This document shows, one piece after another, positions 1-11,600 of a stretch of DNA of 64,000 bases. The stretch comes from Hydractinia symbiolongicarpus (taxonomy: Eukaryota; Cnidaria; Hydrozoa; Anthoathecata; Hydractiniidae). Positions within the stretch are counted from its first letter, which is position 1. Every line of letters begins with the position of its first letter. The notes beneath the pieces are model-generated. The model saw only the letters and a list, made by a program, of their open reading frames with translations. It was not told the origin of the DNA and did no database searches. The DNA lies in assembly GCF_029227915.1 (NCBI RefSeq), contig NC_079884.1:21390001-21454000 (forward strand), given 5' to 3'. The position numbers and the translations under genes were made by a program.

Positions 1-1270
1 TTGCTCAGTGTATTTTAGTTTCAAGAGAACCACAATTTAAGTAAAAGAAATGCATATTATAGTTTATAGGAAAGGATAAAATGAAAGTGTGGCATTCCCT
101 AGTTTTGACTAAGTTAATGCCTATAGTTTTTGTATACATTGTCTGTTTAATCTTATTTGCTTGAAGCATAGCAACTTGCCTAACACATATTCCAAGATAA
201 AAGAACTTTTGATCACACAATAACACAAATACTAATACTTCATTGTAACACTCATTAACTCCTTGGTAATGTGTCTTTAAGTTTAAAACCTAAATTACTC
301 TCAAATTCAAGGAAACTAAAATCCTATTCCAATTAATTAAACTAAACACATTAAAATTAGCAGGTCGCAATTTGCTACTTGGGTACCCAAATGAAATCTT
401 TACGAATCATTTTATAGATAATTGTGAGTCCCATTTTTTATCAATCATTTGTATTCATTTGCAAGAGTTTTATTTATCTACAGTCAGAAAATGTTTGTGA
501 ACTGACTTTACATTTTTAATTCAACCCCTGCAACCATCTGCAGCTACTTTTTTGCCTGGATGCAAAAAGAACTTACAACTTAACACATATGCTTATTGAC
601 GAAACATTGATCAACATTTTTAATACACATATTCTGAATAACAGAAACATTTCCATTTTCACACTATGTATCTTATAATTATATGCTTATAACCACCAAA
701 GTGAAAGTGATATGTTAATAGCTACATACATTAAAAAGCTATCAAAATCTATTATATAATAAATTCAAGCAATTTAAAACTGATGCAGTTTTTAGCTATA
801 ACATTATACCACATCATCCACAAATTACACCATGGCTGCCATATTAAATTAATCACTTAATCACTAATAACTAATTATTTTAAAATCATCTGTCTTTTAC
901 AAGTCTGGACACAGGCCAAATTTTTTTTAATAGAATATAACATGTATGAAAATAGGCCTATAACAGCCATTCATTTTGTAAAAGTAACTTGACCAAAGTT
1001 GCAGCACAAAAACTAAAATTACACTTTTTTTATTTTGCTGTGGGTTCACCTGATCTATCATCTTTGCAGCACTTGAGAATTTAATCCATCTTAGTTTGTT
1101 GTTTTTGAAAACTTCTTGTAATCAAACTACAATCTAATAAAGCAAGCCCAATCTTGTAGCATGGAACAACAAGAGCTCATTTTGACCTGTTTTTGGAGGA
1201 ATAACACTAACCCAAAAAACATTGCTCATTGTCAATTTGATGAAATAAACACCCATGGCAATTTATATAA
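1..1270 (-). other. Non-coding DNA, presumed PKN intron (left edge)
   Basis: AT-rich sequence with only short chance frames. If PKN continues leftwards, as its open phase-0 donor requires, this lies in a PKN intron. I found no segment continuing HR1c on the minus strand here. Confidence 0.5.
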
Positions 1271-1277
1271 ACTAGTC

Positions 1278-1416
1278 GTTAGCCCGTGGAAAAATTCACG
1301 GGTTCGCCCATCCTTTTTATACCGCATTCCATGCATCTCGCTACCTGCGCAGCTATGCTACCATTTTGCGTGACAGACAGACAGACGGACAAAAGTATAC
1401 GGGTATTATAATACAG
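1278..1416 (+). repeat. Dispersed repeat with CCCGTG/CACGGG hairpin start, ending in the AAG tract
   Basis: The segment begins with a short inverted repeat (CCCGTG at 1283-1288, CACGGG at 1297-1302) and runs through GACAGACAGACAGACGGAC and ACGGGTATTATAATA directly into the AAG microsatellite. Related starts occur at 13302 (ATTAACCCGTGGAAAAATCC) and 45154 (ATTAGCCCGTGAAAAATC), so this looks like an interspersed, probably non-autonomous, element whose 3' end is a microsatellite. Confidence 0.55.
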
Positions 1417-1980
1417 AAGAAGAAGAAGAAGAAGAAGAAGAAGAAGAAGAAGAAGAAGAAGAAGAAGAAGAAGAAGAAGAAGAAGAAGAAGAAGAAGAAG
1501 AAGAAGAAGAAGAAGAAGAAGAAGAAGAAGAAGAAGAAGAAGAAGAAGAAGAAGAAGAAGAAGAAGAAGAAGAAGAAGAAGAAGAAGAAGAAGAAGAAGA
1601 AGAAGAAGAAGAAGAAGAAGAAGAAGAAGAAGAAGAAGAAGAAGAAGAAGAAGAAGAAGAAGAAGAAGAAGAAGAAGAAGAAGAAGAAGAAGAAGAAGAA
1701 GAAGAAGAAGAAGAAGAAGAAGAAGAAGAAGAAGAAGAAGAAGAAGAAGAAGAAGAAGAAGAAGAAGAAGAAGAAGAAGAAGAAGAAGAAGAAGAAGAAG
1801 AAGAAGAAGAAGAAGAAGAAGAAGAAGAAGAAGAAGAAGAAGAAGAAGAAGAAGAAGAAGAAGAAGAAGAAGAAGAAGAAGAAGAAGAAGAAGAAGAAGA
1901 AGAAGAAGAAGAAGAAGAAGAAGAAGAAGAAGAAGAAGAAGAAGAAGAAGAAGAAGAAGAAGAAGAAGAAGAAGAAGAAG

Positions 1981-2010
<30 letters not shown>
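1417..2010 (+). repeat. (AAG)n microsatellite, about 198 uninterrupted units
   Basis: 594 bp of perfect AAG repeats without a single visible interruption. The plus strand is all purine and the minus strand all pyrimidine. On the presumed PKN sense strand it reads CTT/TTC. A tract of this length can form a triplex and is prone to length change; the exact count may reflect the assembly. The long poly-lysine frame across it is an artefact of the repeat. Confidence 0.99.
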
Positions 2011-2012
<2 letters not shown>

Positions 2013-3612
2013 TTTATTCTACAGTAATAGCATACATGAGGTAAAAGTCAAATATATATCAAATTTATGAAGAAAATTAGGCTATCACTGTAAGGAGAAA
2101 CAAGTCTAGGTTAGATCATTGCACGCACATGACAGTAGACGGAATAAATTTGCTCTACGTGCACCACTATTGACGTAGCATCTCTGTGACCAGTCTCCCC
2201 AATAAATTTAATTTGTTAAAAATTTGATATGGTTACTGCTGTGACAGGTTTTGTTTTTTAGGAAATAACAAAAAGATCTTAAATTTCAACTGGATAGAAG
2301 TGGAAAGACGGAGGAACTTGGAAAAAAACCTTTAACATTTAAAAAAATCTTTTTTTTAAATAAATGTTTTGTTGTTTCAATTGCAACAAATTTCCCACTT
2401 GTTTCCTAGCACATGGTCCACGTTGCGGTACCTGTTGTGTCAATTGTTAAAACGTCTCACGTTCTTTCTGCATTGCTTCCTTTCAATTACATTTAAATAA
2501 AAATAGAATCATTTTTAAACACACTTGAAGAATCAAAATAGAATCATTTTAAAACACACTTGAAAAAACACAGTCGTTACAACAAATTTAATCGCAATCA
2601 GTTTTTTTTTATTTGGTGGATAACCATAATTGTCTTCACAAAAAGTTAAAAGTTGGGGCTTTAGTAGCATGGAATTTGAATGTTGAGAAGAAGGTGAAGT
2701 TATAAAGATAATGGTGTAAAATATGTCGTGAATTTTATTCCGGCTTAAAAAATAAAACAACTGTGAATCTCGACTTCTTCATTAAGGGACAGCAAGACAA
2801 GTATGTAAGTGTAACTTTTCAGACCACACGAAAAAAGCGCCTCACACGCTTAGGCAATTCAATTTGAAAAATGAGAAAAATGTGACTACCCGAACCTCCA
2901 TGCAGGAATCAATTGTTAATTGTGTGATGTGCATGGAGGCTCAACATAAAGACCAATTGGCTATGAAATTTCAGTTGGTGCATTTTATTGCAATATGAGG
3001 AAAATATAAACTTTACGAAAATTTTGCAAAATTTGAAAGAGAAAATGACAATGTAAACCTTGGGCAAGGGTTGTAAATACTTTAGTAAACTTTTATCAAC
3101 ACCTTTCTTCCAGTTTACGCTAAAGAAATAAAATTAGAAGTTTTTGTGTGCCGTGAAATTTAATTTATTCGTTTTTATGGCAGTGGTGGCAACACGCATT
3201 CTCTGAACCATTCCTACAGGATTATATACTTATTAAAACACATATTCGTATAGGATACCCTTTTTATACTGGCTCTTTAGTTATGCTATGTTATGAAAAG
3301 ATGTTTTTATGTAACAATTAACTTGAATTAAATTACTTCTTTTAGTTTTACCACAGCATTAGTTAGTTTTTCCGTCGTTAAAATTTTTCACAAAGGCAAG
3401 ATTTTGCTGTCATGATTTTTGTTTTGCTGTTAAAGCTGACTAAATGGCGGCAAATTTCTGCCGTCGAACATTTTCGCTAATTTAGAGAGTTGAAGTAAAA
3501 TCTTGAAAAAAAGATTATCCGTGCAGATTAATAACATGTTAGGATTATATATTCTCACAATACTTCGCTTAACAACAAAGAAAAAACAAGATTAGGAAAA
3601 GAAATACCTTAC
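2011..3612 (-). other. Presumed PKN intron 3 sequence
   Basis: AT-rich, no exon recognised on either strand. It contains a 35-bp tandem duplication at about 2500-2565 and otherwise nothing I can assign. Confidence 0.5.
2500..2565 (+). repeat. Imperfect tandem duplication, 35-bp unit
   Basis: AAAATAGAATCATTTT...AACACACTTGAA occurs at 2500-2534 and again from 2535, with small differences in A/T run length. Confidence 0.8.
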
Positions 3613-4070
3613 CTCTTGTACTCCTTTTTTATCTTGAGCAATAAGAAAGTGCTTTAACATATTTCGAGCTCCCTCAGCAACCCTAGTTTCAATGTCAATA
3701 TGGTGCCTAATATCATCAACTCTGTGTTCTAAAGTTTTTTCATGGCTACTAACATGATCAGCAACATCCATACCTTCTGTACCATTGTTTTTGTTATCTT
3801 CACTTAACTGTTCGCGTAAAATAGACATTTTTATAGAGTCAATTTTTATTTTAGAGTCTTCTAACATTTGCTCAGCATCTGCTATAAGCTTCTTGCTTTT
3901 ATCGCTAGCAAGTAACATGGCCAGCATATTTTCAGCACCCTGTTTTACTTTCATTTCTATAGCCAGCTGTTTTTCAAGCGACTTTAATCTGTTATCAGTA
4001 CTGAAGTCATCTTTGTATTCAAGTATTGGGTGGTGTGATTTTTGTGGCGACAAAGGATTATGCTGGTCTT
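3613..4070 (-). CDS. PKN: PKN exon 3, HR1b and start of HR1c
   Basis: The 458-bp exon lies between CTGTTTTTTTAG|AA and GAG|GTAAGG. It encodes HR1b (KQGAENMLAMLLASDKSKKL), a linker rich in Asp, Asn and Gly, and the first half of HR1c (EHRVDDIRHHIDIETRVAEG). The open frame extends into the intron on both sides, but these extensions show no homology and are bounded by clear splice sites. Confidence 0.92.
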
Positions 4071-7000
4071 CTAAAAAAACAGAATTGAAGGTCTGTAGTC
4101 TACTATAAAAAATGCATATCTGATATCGCAAACAAATCCTGGTTCTGTATTTTTGTAAGGTTTATACAATAATTTTATAACAACATATCCTAATGCAGAA
4201 AAAAAAGGCTACAGGCTTTTTTAGGTGAGACATGCTCATGCTCATACAAATTAATTAGTACATGCCTTTCCACCCTTGCTTAATGCATTATGTACAATTG
4301 CAAACCTAGTATAAGAAAGACACATGAAATAGGTCCTAAAATACTGTGTGCTTTATGCCACACAAAAATCAAGATTAGGGTCAGCAATTTTTAGATATCT
4401 AATTTATTTTAACTTGGGAGTCTAATTAGGACAGACCAGATGCAATTCAGATTCGTGTCAGATTTTAAAGCTTGTAAAATGTTAGGTGACTTTTGTAGCT
4501 TAAATTTTGATCATTTTATAAGAGAAAAGTAATAAATGCATTTTGGTAAATTTTTAGTGAAATTTTGCGAAAAGATTACTTTAGGCCACTTCCATGTAAT
4601 TCTTTATTTGCTCCTTAAGTTTACTTTAAATACGTTTTAAGAATATATACCGCTAAAACTCAAAATGATAACTGAACAATAAACATGATTTTAAGAAACA
4701 TGAGATTATAGTAACTACAAATTTAAAAAAATATAGAGCTATTAAGTGTTACATAAAAAAAATCCACATTGGACAAGAAGATCTTGTTGAGTGTAAAGTG
4801 TTTAAACATGTTGCCTTGGTAAAAAAGATTAATACTTTCATTTTCATTTTGTTTTAAAATAATCAGGGAGGAAATAAATTAAAAATTAGATTGTAATTGT
4901 TCCTTGTCTGAGAATGATGATTATTGTAACCAGTGTGATTTTATGTTAGCCTATAGTCAAATATGTTTTCTTCAAATCAAATTAACGGTCTTTTATACAT
5001 AAAAGCTAAGATAATTTTATTGCACACCAAGTTACAGATCCCGAGTTATTGGGTCTTTAGAAAAAATTTAAGAGGCCTGGGATAAGCAAACAAGTGTCAT
5101 TTTGGAAAAAAAATTTATGTTAATAAATTCACCTTTATAATGTCTATGCATTGATAAAGTTTAAATGCACATCCTAAACAGGTCTAAAATAACTGATAAC
5201 TGAAAATGTCAAAATTTGCTATTACTTAAACATGACATCATAATTTATGCAACATAATTAAATCTGAAATTCTTTAAATGTGAATATCATGAGAATATAA
5301 GAGATTTTTTAAAAAATTTAGAAAGACTTGTTAACAACTTTTTAGCTCTATAATATAAGTCCAACATCATTTTATACCTTGGGTTGCCTTTAGTGTCATG
5401 TGCGAAAACATTAGCTTGAAACAATGAGGAAAAATGAGAAAAGATCAAATGTATTCAACCAACCCTGATAAACACAGCCAGTTTTTACGCCACAAAAAAT
5501 TGATTTTTGACCCAGTATTGTACTTTTCAATTAATTTTCTTAATGTTGATACACTGGGTTTCTTTAATCAGCCAGGAAAAACAAGCTCAAAGTTAATCAT
5601 AATTATTCTAGACGCAGCAGCCATTAAGTTGTCAAGTTGTTTTTATGGTCAACTTTTCATTTTAAAAAGGGTCAATTTTTTTTAAGGAATTTCTTTTACC
5701 TTTTAGTTTAAACAGGATGAGTCATAGCAAAAGTAGTGGTATGATTAGAAACAAACTGCATAAAGAATTTCTTTTGCTCTATTTCCAATTATAATTCAGT
5801 ACTTTAAAATGATTTGCTTATTATAGTATAACAGTATATTAGATAACATATCGAGATGCCAGTGACATGCATTTCACAACCTAGTGCATAAGACTTCGGA
5901 TTATTAATTGCTATTAAACACATAAAAAATGTCACAATGAAGTTTTCTATTTTCAAATTTGCTATTTTCACCCAACAGACTTTGCTTAAAATAATGACCT
6001 GTTAACAGTAAATGACTGTAAATTTTACATTTGACTGTCTAGATTCCCAAACGAGGGTCACTATGACAGCCGGGGAAAAATTATTTATTTCAAGCACTGA
6101 CCTGTGCTGCTGAAAATATAGAAAAATTGAAATGCAATAAGGAGAGACATAATTTTGCATAGGCTAAACATGACATTCCTAGTGAGCAGTGTCCATTAAG
6201 GGTTTATAAACCAGCAGGACAATGAGCTTTATATCCCAATAGTCCTGTACATATAACTTTTATGAACAAATGGTAAATACAAAGTACAACAAACCATTTA
6301 GTTGGTGTAGAGTTTTTAAAAAGGCTTTATTTGATATATAGATATTATATACAATTTGCTCATCTATATAATAATACGCCAGTTTCGTGTGTCTGTAATA
6401 CGCCAGTTTCGTGTGTCTGTAACAGGCAAAGTGGATATGCTTATTTTCCTTTGATGTTGCCGAAAAAAAAATGTCTCAAATGTTAAATTTTCTGACGTTC
6501 CGGCGCGACGTCAATAACACTACTTTAACGTCAATATCTTATATTAAATTAATAAAGCCATTGCAATGCACCTAAAACTTTGAGGCCAAATAACTTGGAA
6601 ACAAGGTGGTGACGTCATTAAAAAAACTTCAAACCCTAATATTTCCGTAACCATTTGTCAAAAATACATGATCCTATACATTTTCTTGATCAGCGTTTCA
6701 TTATCTATACGATGAATGCAACAGGTGTATGAATTTGTGAATTTTTTGGAAATTTTGCTAAGGACTTTGCTGACGTCAGCAAAATTTTTTTGATTCTTGA
6801 CCCAATCTTTCCTTATCTACGAGGGTGAGTCCATTTTAAGTCGACTTTTACCTTTTGGGGGTACAAACAAACATAATATTAAAAAAACTTAAACAGTAGA
6901 GTTATTCATTCCTAAACCTGCGTAGAAACATTATTATTGAAATTCCAAGAACAGTAAAAAACAACATTGGGCTCCACAGCAATACACCTTTACGATAATT

Positions 7001-8684
7001 CAATTTTACATGCGTTCCTACGGCTCTCCATCATTTTACAATATCAGAAAAAAGGAGGTAAAAATCGTGTTTTTATGAGAGTTTGTTAGAGACGAAAGCG
7101 TGTTTTCTCCAGTTTTTTTAACTCCCGTCGTATCAATTTCTTTCAAATTTTCAAGGAACGTTAATAATAATAAGATACAACTTATGTGTACTTTTTATCA
7201 AAAACAAAACGCGTCAAGAAAAGTTATCACGAAAAAACGTGTTTTCTTCTTAATAAACTCCTATAAAAGTGTGATGTTTACCTCCTCTGATCGCAAAATA
7301 AGCTGCGATGGAGTGTTAGTTTTCCCGAATTATCATAAAGGTGTGTTGGACTTTAGTCCTGTAGCAAGTAAAAGTTGTTTTAGACAATTAAAATTAGTTC
7401 TTCTCTGCCTAATTGTTTAGTTGTCAATCAGAACTTTGGAATCTGAAAACAAGGTTTATGCAATCTATTGTGAAATATATATACCTAACATCGTCTTCTA
7501 TTCACTCAAAGTCTCTTTGCAACAATAAGGAAACCAAAACAACTGATTTTTATTGTTGTTTTAACACTATGGTTGGTGCCCATTTGGAAATATATACAAA
7601 TAGCTAAGCAAGCTAGCTAGTTCTATCATGTTTTTGTTTTTTTACTTACTGAGTGGAAAATAACCTGAAGGAATTTGTATCTGTTTTATTATTATCTCAT
7701 CTCTCACTACGTTGACACCCTCTCCCCCTAATTGGTCATATGTTAATAAAAAAGACAAAAATCTTTAGTCGAACGCCTCTCATTGGTGTTAAAAAGTGTA
7801 AAATAAAAACAACTTGGAAAAATGGAAATATAAATAGATATACTAACCTATAACTATTTCTTCAGATATGTGTGCATTTAAATCTTGAAGATGCTCATGA
7901 AGTTCATGAAGTTTGTTTGATGATTGTTTTATGGCTTGCTGACATTGTGCCAGAGTTCGTTTATCTGTTGAAACTTTTCTTAAGTTTTCAGCACCCTCCT
8001 TTATTTTTAGCTCCCTTTTTATCTCTAGTTTGATACTTTCTTTTAGCTGTTCCACATGTAAGTTTCCTGTTTCTTTATTACTCTCTGTTAAGGACATATT
8101 TGGACTAGGACAACGTCGTATTCTGGTGCTCTCCACCAAATTATTTGACTTGCTGGGAGTGTAATGTGTTTTGAAAAATCCAGGAGGCAAACTTTGTCGT
8201 CGTATGTCTTTTAAAGGCTGAAGTTAAAAAAACTAATTTATGAGAAGTATATTAATATAAATAATTGTGACCCAGGCATTGTACTTTCCTTGCATAACAA
8301 ATGGCAAATTGTTACTATCGTGATTCGTTCACTCTCCCACCATTTGCTGAATTCGTAATACGGCAGCCCTGTTGGTTTATGAGAGGCCAGGCTATAATCT
8401 TTCAAAAAACGACTCGAAATCGCGTCGAATAGCCAACCAACTCGCAAGAAATTAGAGGTTAGCCAATCAGAAAGAGTGTAGGCAAACTTTTGCTTGCAAA
8501 ATCAATGGTCAAACTTGCTACAAGATTCCTTGGAAAATCAAAGAATTAAATCTTCAAAGAATGTGAGCATAGTAGTAAACACTAAAAAAAATGTGATGGT
8601 CTGAGACTCAGAACACTATTTCCAATAAAATCGTTCCCCTATATTTCAACTCGCACCAAAACTTACCGATTTTAACTTACTCAT
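3613..8684 (-). CDS. PKN: Protein kinase N (PKN), N-terminal HR1 part, 5' end of gene
   Basis: PKN is a Rho/Rac-activated AGC serine/threonine kinase whose N-terminal HR1 coiled coils bind GTP-bound Rho. Three exons join in phase: 8684-8667, 8217-7848 and 4070-3613, giving 282 residues. HR1a is at about 62-124 (RELKIKEGAENLRK), HR1b at about 156-216 (LEKQLAIEMKVKQGAENML) and the start of HR1c at about 243-282 (VAEGARNMLK). These closely match the PKN1/2 HR1 repeats as I know them. The last visible exon ends in phase 0 at GAG|GTAAGG, and the C2-like and kinase domains are not in the window, so the gene must run left of position 1. The first exon encodes only MSKLKS and is the least certain part. 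Introns are about 449 bp and 3.8 kb, and the intron after exon 3 exceeds 3.6 kb. Family assignment is very secure; the start codon is moderately so. Confidence 0.9.
6361..6870 (+). mobile_element. Putative non-autonomous transposon copy rich in GACGTC motifs
   Basis: The segment opens with a head-to-tail duplicated 24-bp unit (AATACGCCAGTTTCGTGTGT...; 6373-6396 and 6397-6420), then contains three GACGTC palindromes (near 6507, 6611 and 6771) and ends with a distinctive run including GACCCAATC and TTTGGGGGTACAAAC. The composition differs from the flanking intron. Part of the motif set (TGACGTCATCCAAAATTTCA) recurs near 24497. No coding capacity and no clear termini were found, so the class is unknown. 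Confidence 0.4.
6373..6420 (+). repeat. Exact 24-bp tandem duplication
   Basis: Two identical adjacent copies of a unit beginning AATACGCCAGTTTCGTGTGT, at 6373-6396 and 6397-6420. Confidence 0.95.
7848..8217 (-). CDS. PKN: PKN exon 2, HR1a domain
   Basis: The 370-bp exon starts after TTCAG and ends at ATAG|GTTAGT in phase 1. It encodes a serine-rich N-terminal segment, then HR1a with the KIKEGAENLR signature and the LHEHLQDLNAHI helix end. The donor base G joins the AA of the next exon to make Glu. Confidence 0.9.
8667..8684 (-). CDS. PKN: PKN coding exon 1 (micro-exon, MSKLKS)
   Basis: ATG at 8684-8682 is followed by five codons and a consensus donor (TCG|GTAAGT). Phase 0 matches the phase-0 acceptor of the HR1a exon (TTTTTAACTTCAG|CCT), where the next in-frame upstream codons hit a TAA. 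The start is chosen because it is the nearest upstream ATG with a perfect donor. A more distant first exon cannot be excluded. Confidence 0.55.
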
Positions 8685-11600
8685 TACGGCTATGCTGAAT
8701 TTCGATTTGATATATTGCTCTCGTTATTCTACACTCAAAGTTTCTTCCCATGCGTCAAAAAACGAACCTCTTCCTCATGATTTTGTCGGTTTCACAAAAT
8801 ACTTCCATAAACCAAATAGAAAATTTCTTAACGTTGCTTTCAAAAATTACATTACGATCTATTTACAGTTTTTTATGAATGCAATAAATAAACACAAGGG
8901 TACTTCACATGCCCCTTTATTCCATTTGTTTACTATAAACAATTTTAAAATCTTTTTCGTGGTCATACACTATGAAACATTTCTTCATGAGTATATATTC
9001 CCTGTTTATTAAAAATCAATCTGGGATTATTTTTACATAGTGTCTCTAGTCTAAAAGTAAAGAAAAAAAATTTAAATGCTAATAGATTAATTAAAATTTA
9101 CTTTTCAAAGAGTTAACACAATAGTACATTTGTAAACAGATTCTTCAGCTTTTTATTCTTTCTTTATTTAGAGAACATTATCAATTGTTTTCTTTTGATG
9201 TTTTCTTGAAAATCTTTTAAATACGAGAACCGGAGGTTGGCTTTGTATTCAACATGTGCCTCCTCTCAATAAACCTGGTTGCACATAAATCCCAATTTCC
9301 TTTTACGATCACATGTCTCCATCTTAGTTGAGTATGGTTGCCACTAAACACAAGATTTATTTAACAATCGATTGAAACTTAGTAATTATGATCGATTAGA
9401 AGAACTTTGATAAGCATTTTGTTGTATTATTAAATTGTTTTAATATGCTGATTTGCTTTACACTTTTAAACCACTTAACTGCAATGTCATTTTCTAAGGT
9501 AAGAATTTGTGTGCCGAAATTAAATACATTTTTTCTTGTTTATTAACAGTATCAGTAAAGAGCAAAAGATTAATATTTTAGATTTCTCTCAAACAATTAA
9601 AACTAAAATGGTTCCACTATTATTAAACTATGTAAAATATTTATAACCTTTAGTTAAATCAAAGCCAAGGGGTATAGAGAAAATAGCCTGGCATAATAGA
9701 TAATATTCCCCACCACAAAAGTTTAACTCCCTAGATATTAATGAAAACATTACGCGTTTAGCTATATTTATGAAACATCACAGTTTTAAATGGAAAATTT
9801 TTAACCAGTCCGTAGTCACGATAGAGGAGAGAATTGTCGCGTTCATTCTTACGCTGTTTTTAAAAAATGCAAGAGTATTTTGAGATTTCATTTTCTTTTT
9901 CTTTTTCTCTTTTTTTTTTACACACTTTAACTAACACTGTTTTCCTCCACCATAATGGCACACAATCATAGTCTCACATCACACAATTATTATTATTCGT
10001 CATATCTAAAAATAATTAACAAACCATTTTGTATTCTTTAAAAACAATGATGTGAAGTGTATTTACATAGAAACATGTCACATCGGAATGGTATGTATAC
10101 AATGTCTACGCAGACGTCAAAAGAATAATTCGTTCGCCGTTGTGTTGGATTGTGAAAACGATAATTGATGTGGTAAAATATTGTCACAAAACCATGCAAA
10201 GTTCTATTTAGAACCATATCTTACCTTCTCTCCACAAATTACGGCCTACACTATTAACCACTTGTCTGGCTAAGTGGGTTTTGAATTTCTTTAATATTTA
10301 TGGTATCAAAAAGTGCCCTGACAATATTTTTAATTCGGTGGGACAAAAATTGTGATAGCAAAGCAAACAATGAACTTATATGGAAATACAATACAAACAA
10401 CTAACTTTCATATTTGAGAAGCAGTTCCGTTTTTAGATGATGACGAGTGAGATAGTCCCAACAATTTCTTAACCTTAAACAACTCACTTTGGTTTCTTAA
10501 TTGTTGTTAAGCTTTGGAGCACATGATCAAAATACACTTATTTTCATGTCGTTGCTTTTAATGCCGAGACTAGTTAGTACGTGAGTATTACTAATATAGC
10601 CTAGCTCAAATTTTTTTGGAGTTTTTTTTTAATTCACGTTTCTCCAACCTCACATCAAAAGAGCCTTGGTTCGTGGAGAGTTGTAAGCACAAATTTCTTG
10701 TTGAGACGCGGAATGAATTTAGAATGGTGAATATAGGTGGCTACCATTAGCACCACTGACAAGCTATATAACATTCGGCACGAACTGCAAAATATGATCT
10801 GTAGTATGACCATTTGTTATATTTTGAAAAATAACTCTCAGACTCTCAGTTAATCACGAGAAATCGTAGCTACCTGTTTTCCAGAAAATTTTGAGTAACA
10901 TTTTTACAAATCAACCCTTCGTCGTTCAATCAATATTTTTTCGTCTATAAGCACACTCTTATCGACTCCCAAAAACTTATCACAATCTCCGTTGTAATGT
11001 GCTTCATACAATTCTCTTTTTATGCTAATGTTCGATAAAAAGCTTTGAAACTTTTTTGGAAAGAATATGCGATGTGTCATGTTACGTAAAGGTAGAGCGT
11101 AACTAAAATCCAAGGCTTGGCCCCAGTTGCTTGCTACATGACGTATGTACTGTTTTAAAAATATTCATCATTCGTCTGATTATTTTATACAACAATACAA
11201 TACGTTAAAGGAATTAGAAATTATGACATGCGCAATATCGTGACAAACATCTATCAGAAGCTTTAATAGCATCACAATAGCTCCTGCAATTAGGTATGCA
11301 AGCATTAGTTTTGCGCAGTTTGAAATAAAATCAGATTGCTTTAAACAATAATACAAGTCTCTAATCCTCCTATTCTGCTTGGAATTTTTAATTAGTACTC
11401 AACTTATTTTGAGGAATTAAGCTGAAACTAAAAATGAAAGATAAAAAAAATAAAATCTACCAGTGCATATCTGGTTAGTGTTTGTACTTTAATGGTAAAA
11501 GCCACAAAAGTATCTACCTTTTTGCCATACCTCCTAAGGAGGCAGTTGCTTTGTTTTGTACTAATTTTGACCTTAGCAACGAAATATAAAAAACGATACC

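Larger units (their letters stand above)
4071..7847 (-). other. PKN intron 2 (3.8 kb)
   Basis: Bounded by the phase-1 donor at 7847-7846 and the acceptor at 4072-4071. It is AT-rich and without recognisable exons. The right half holds a putative transposable-element copy at 6361-6870. Confidence 0.8.

Noticed and set aside
1366-2070. 234-codon poly-lysine open frame
   Set aside because: It is simply the AAG microsatellite read in frame, with no independent coding evidence.
7100-7420. 106-codon open frame within PKN intron 2
   Set aside because: No motif, no splice sites and composition like the AT-rich repeat-like surroundings.
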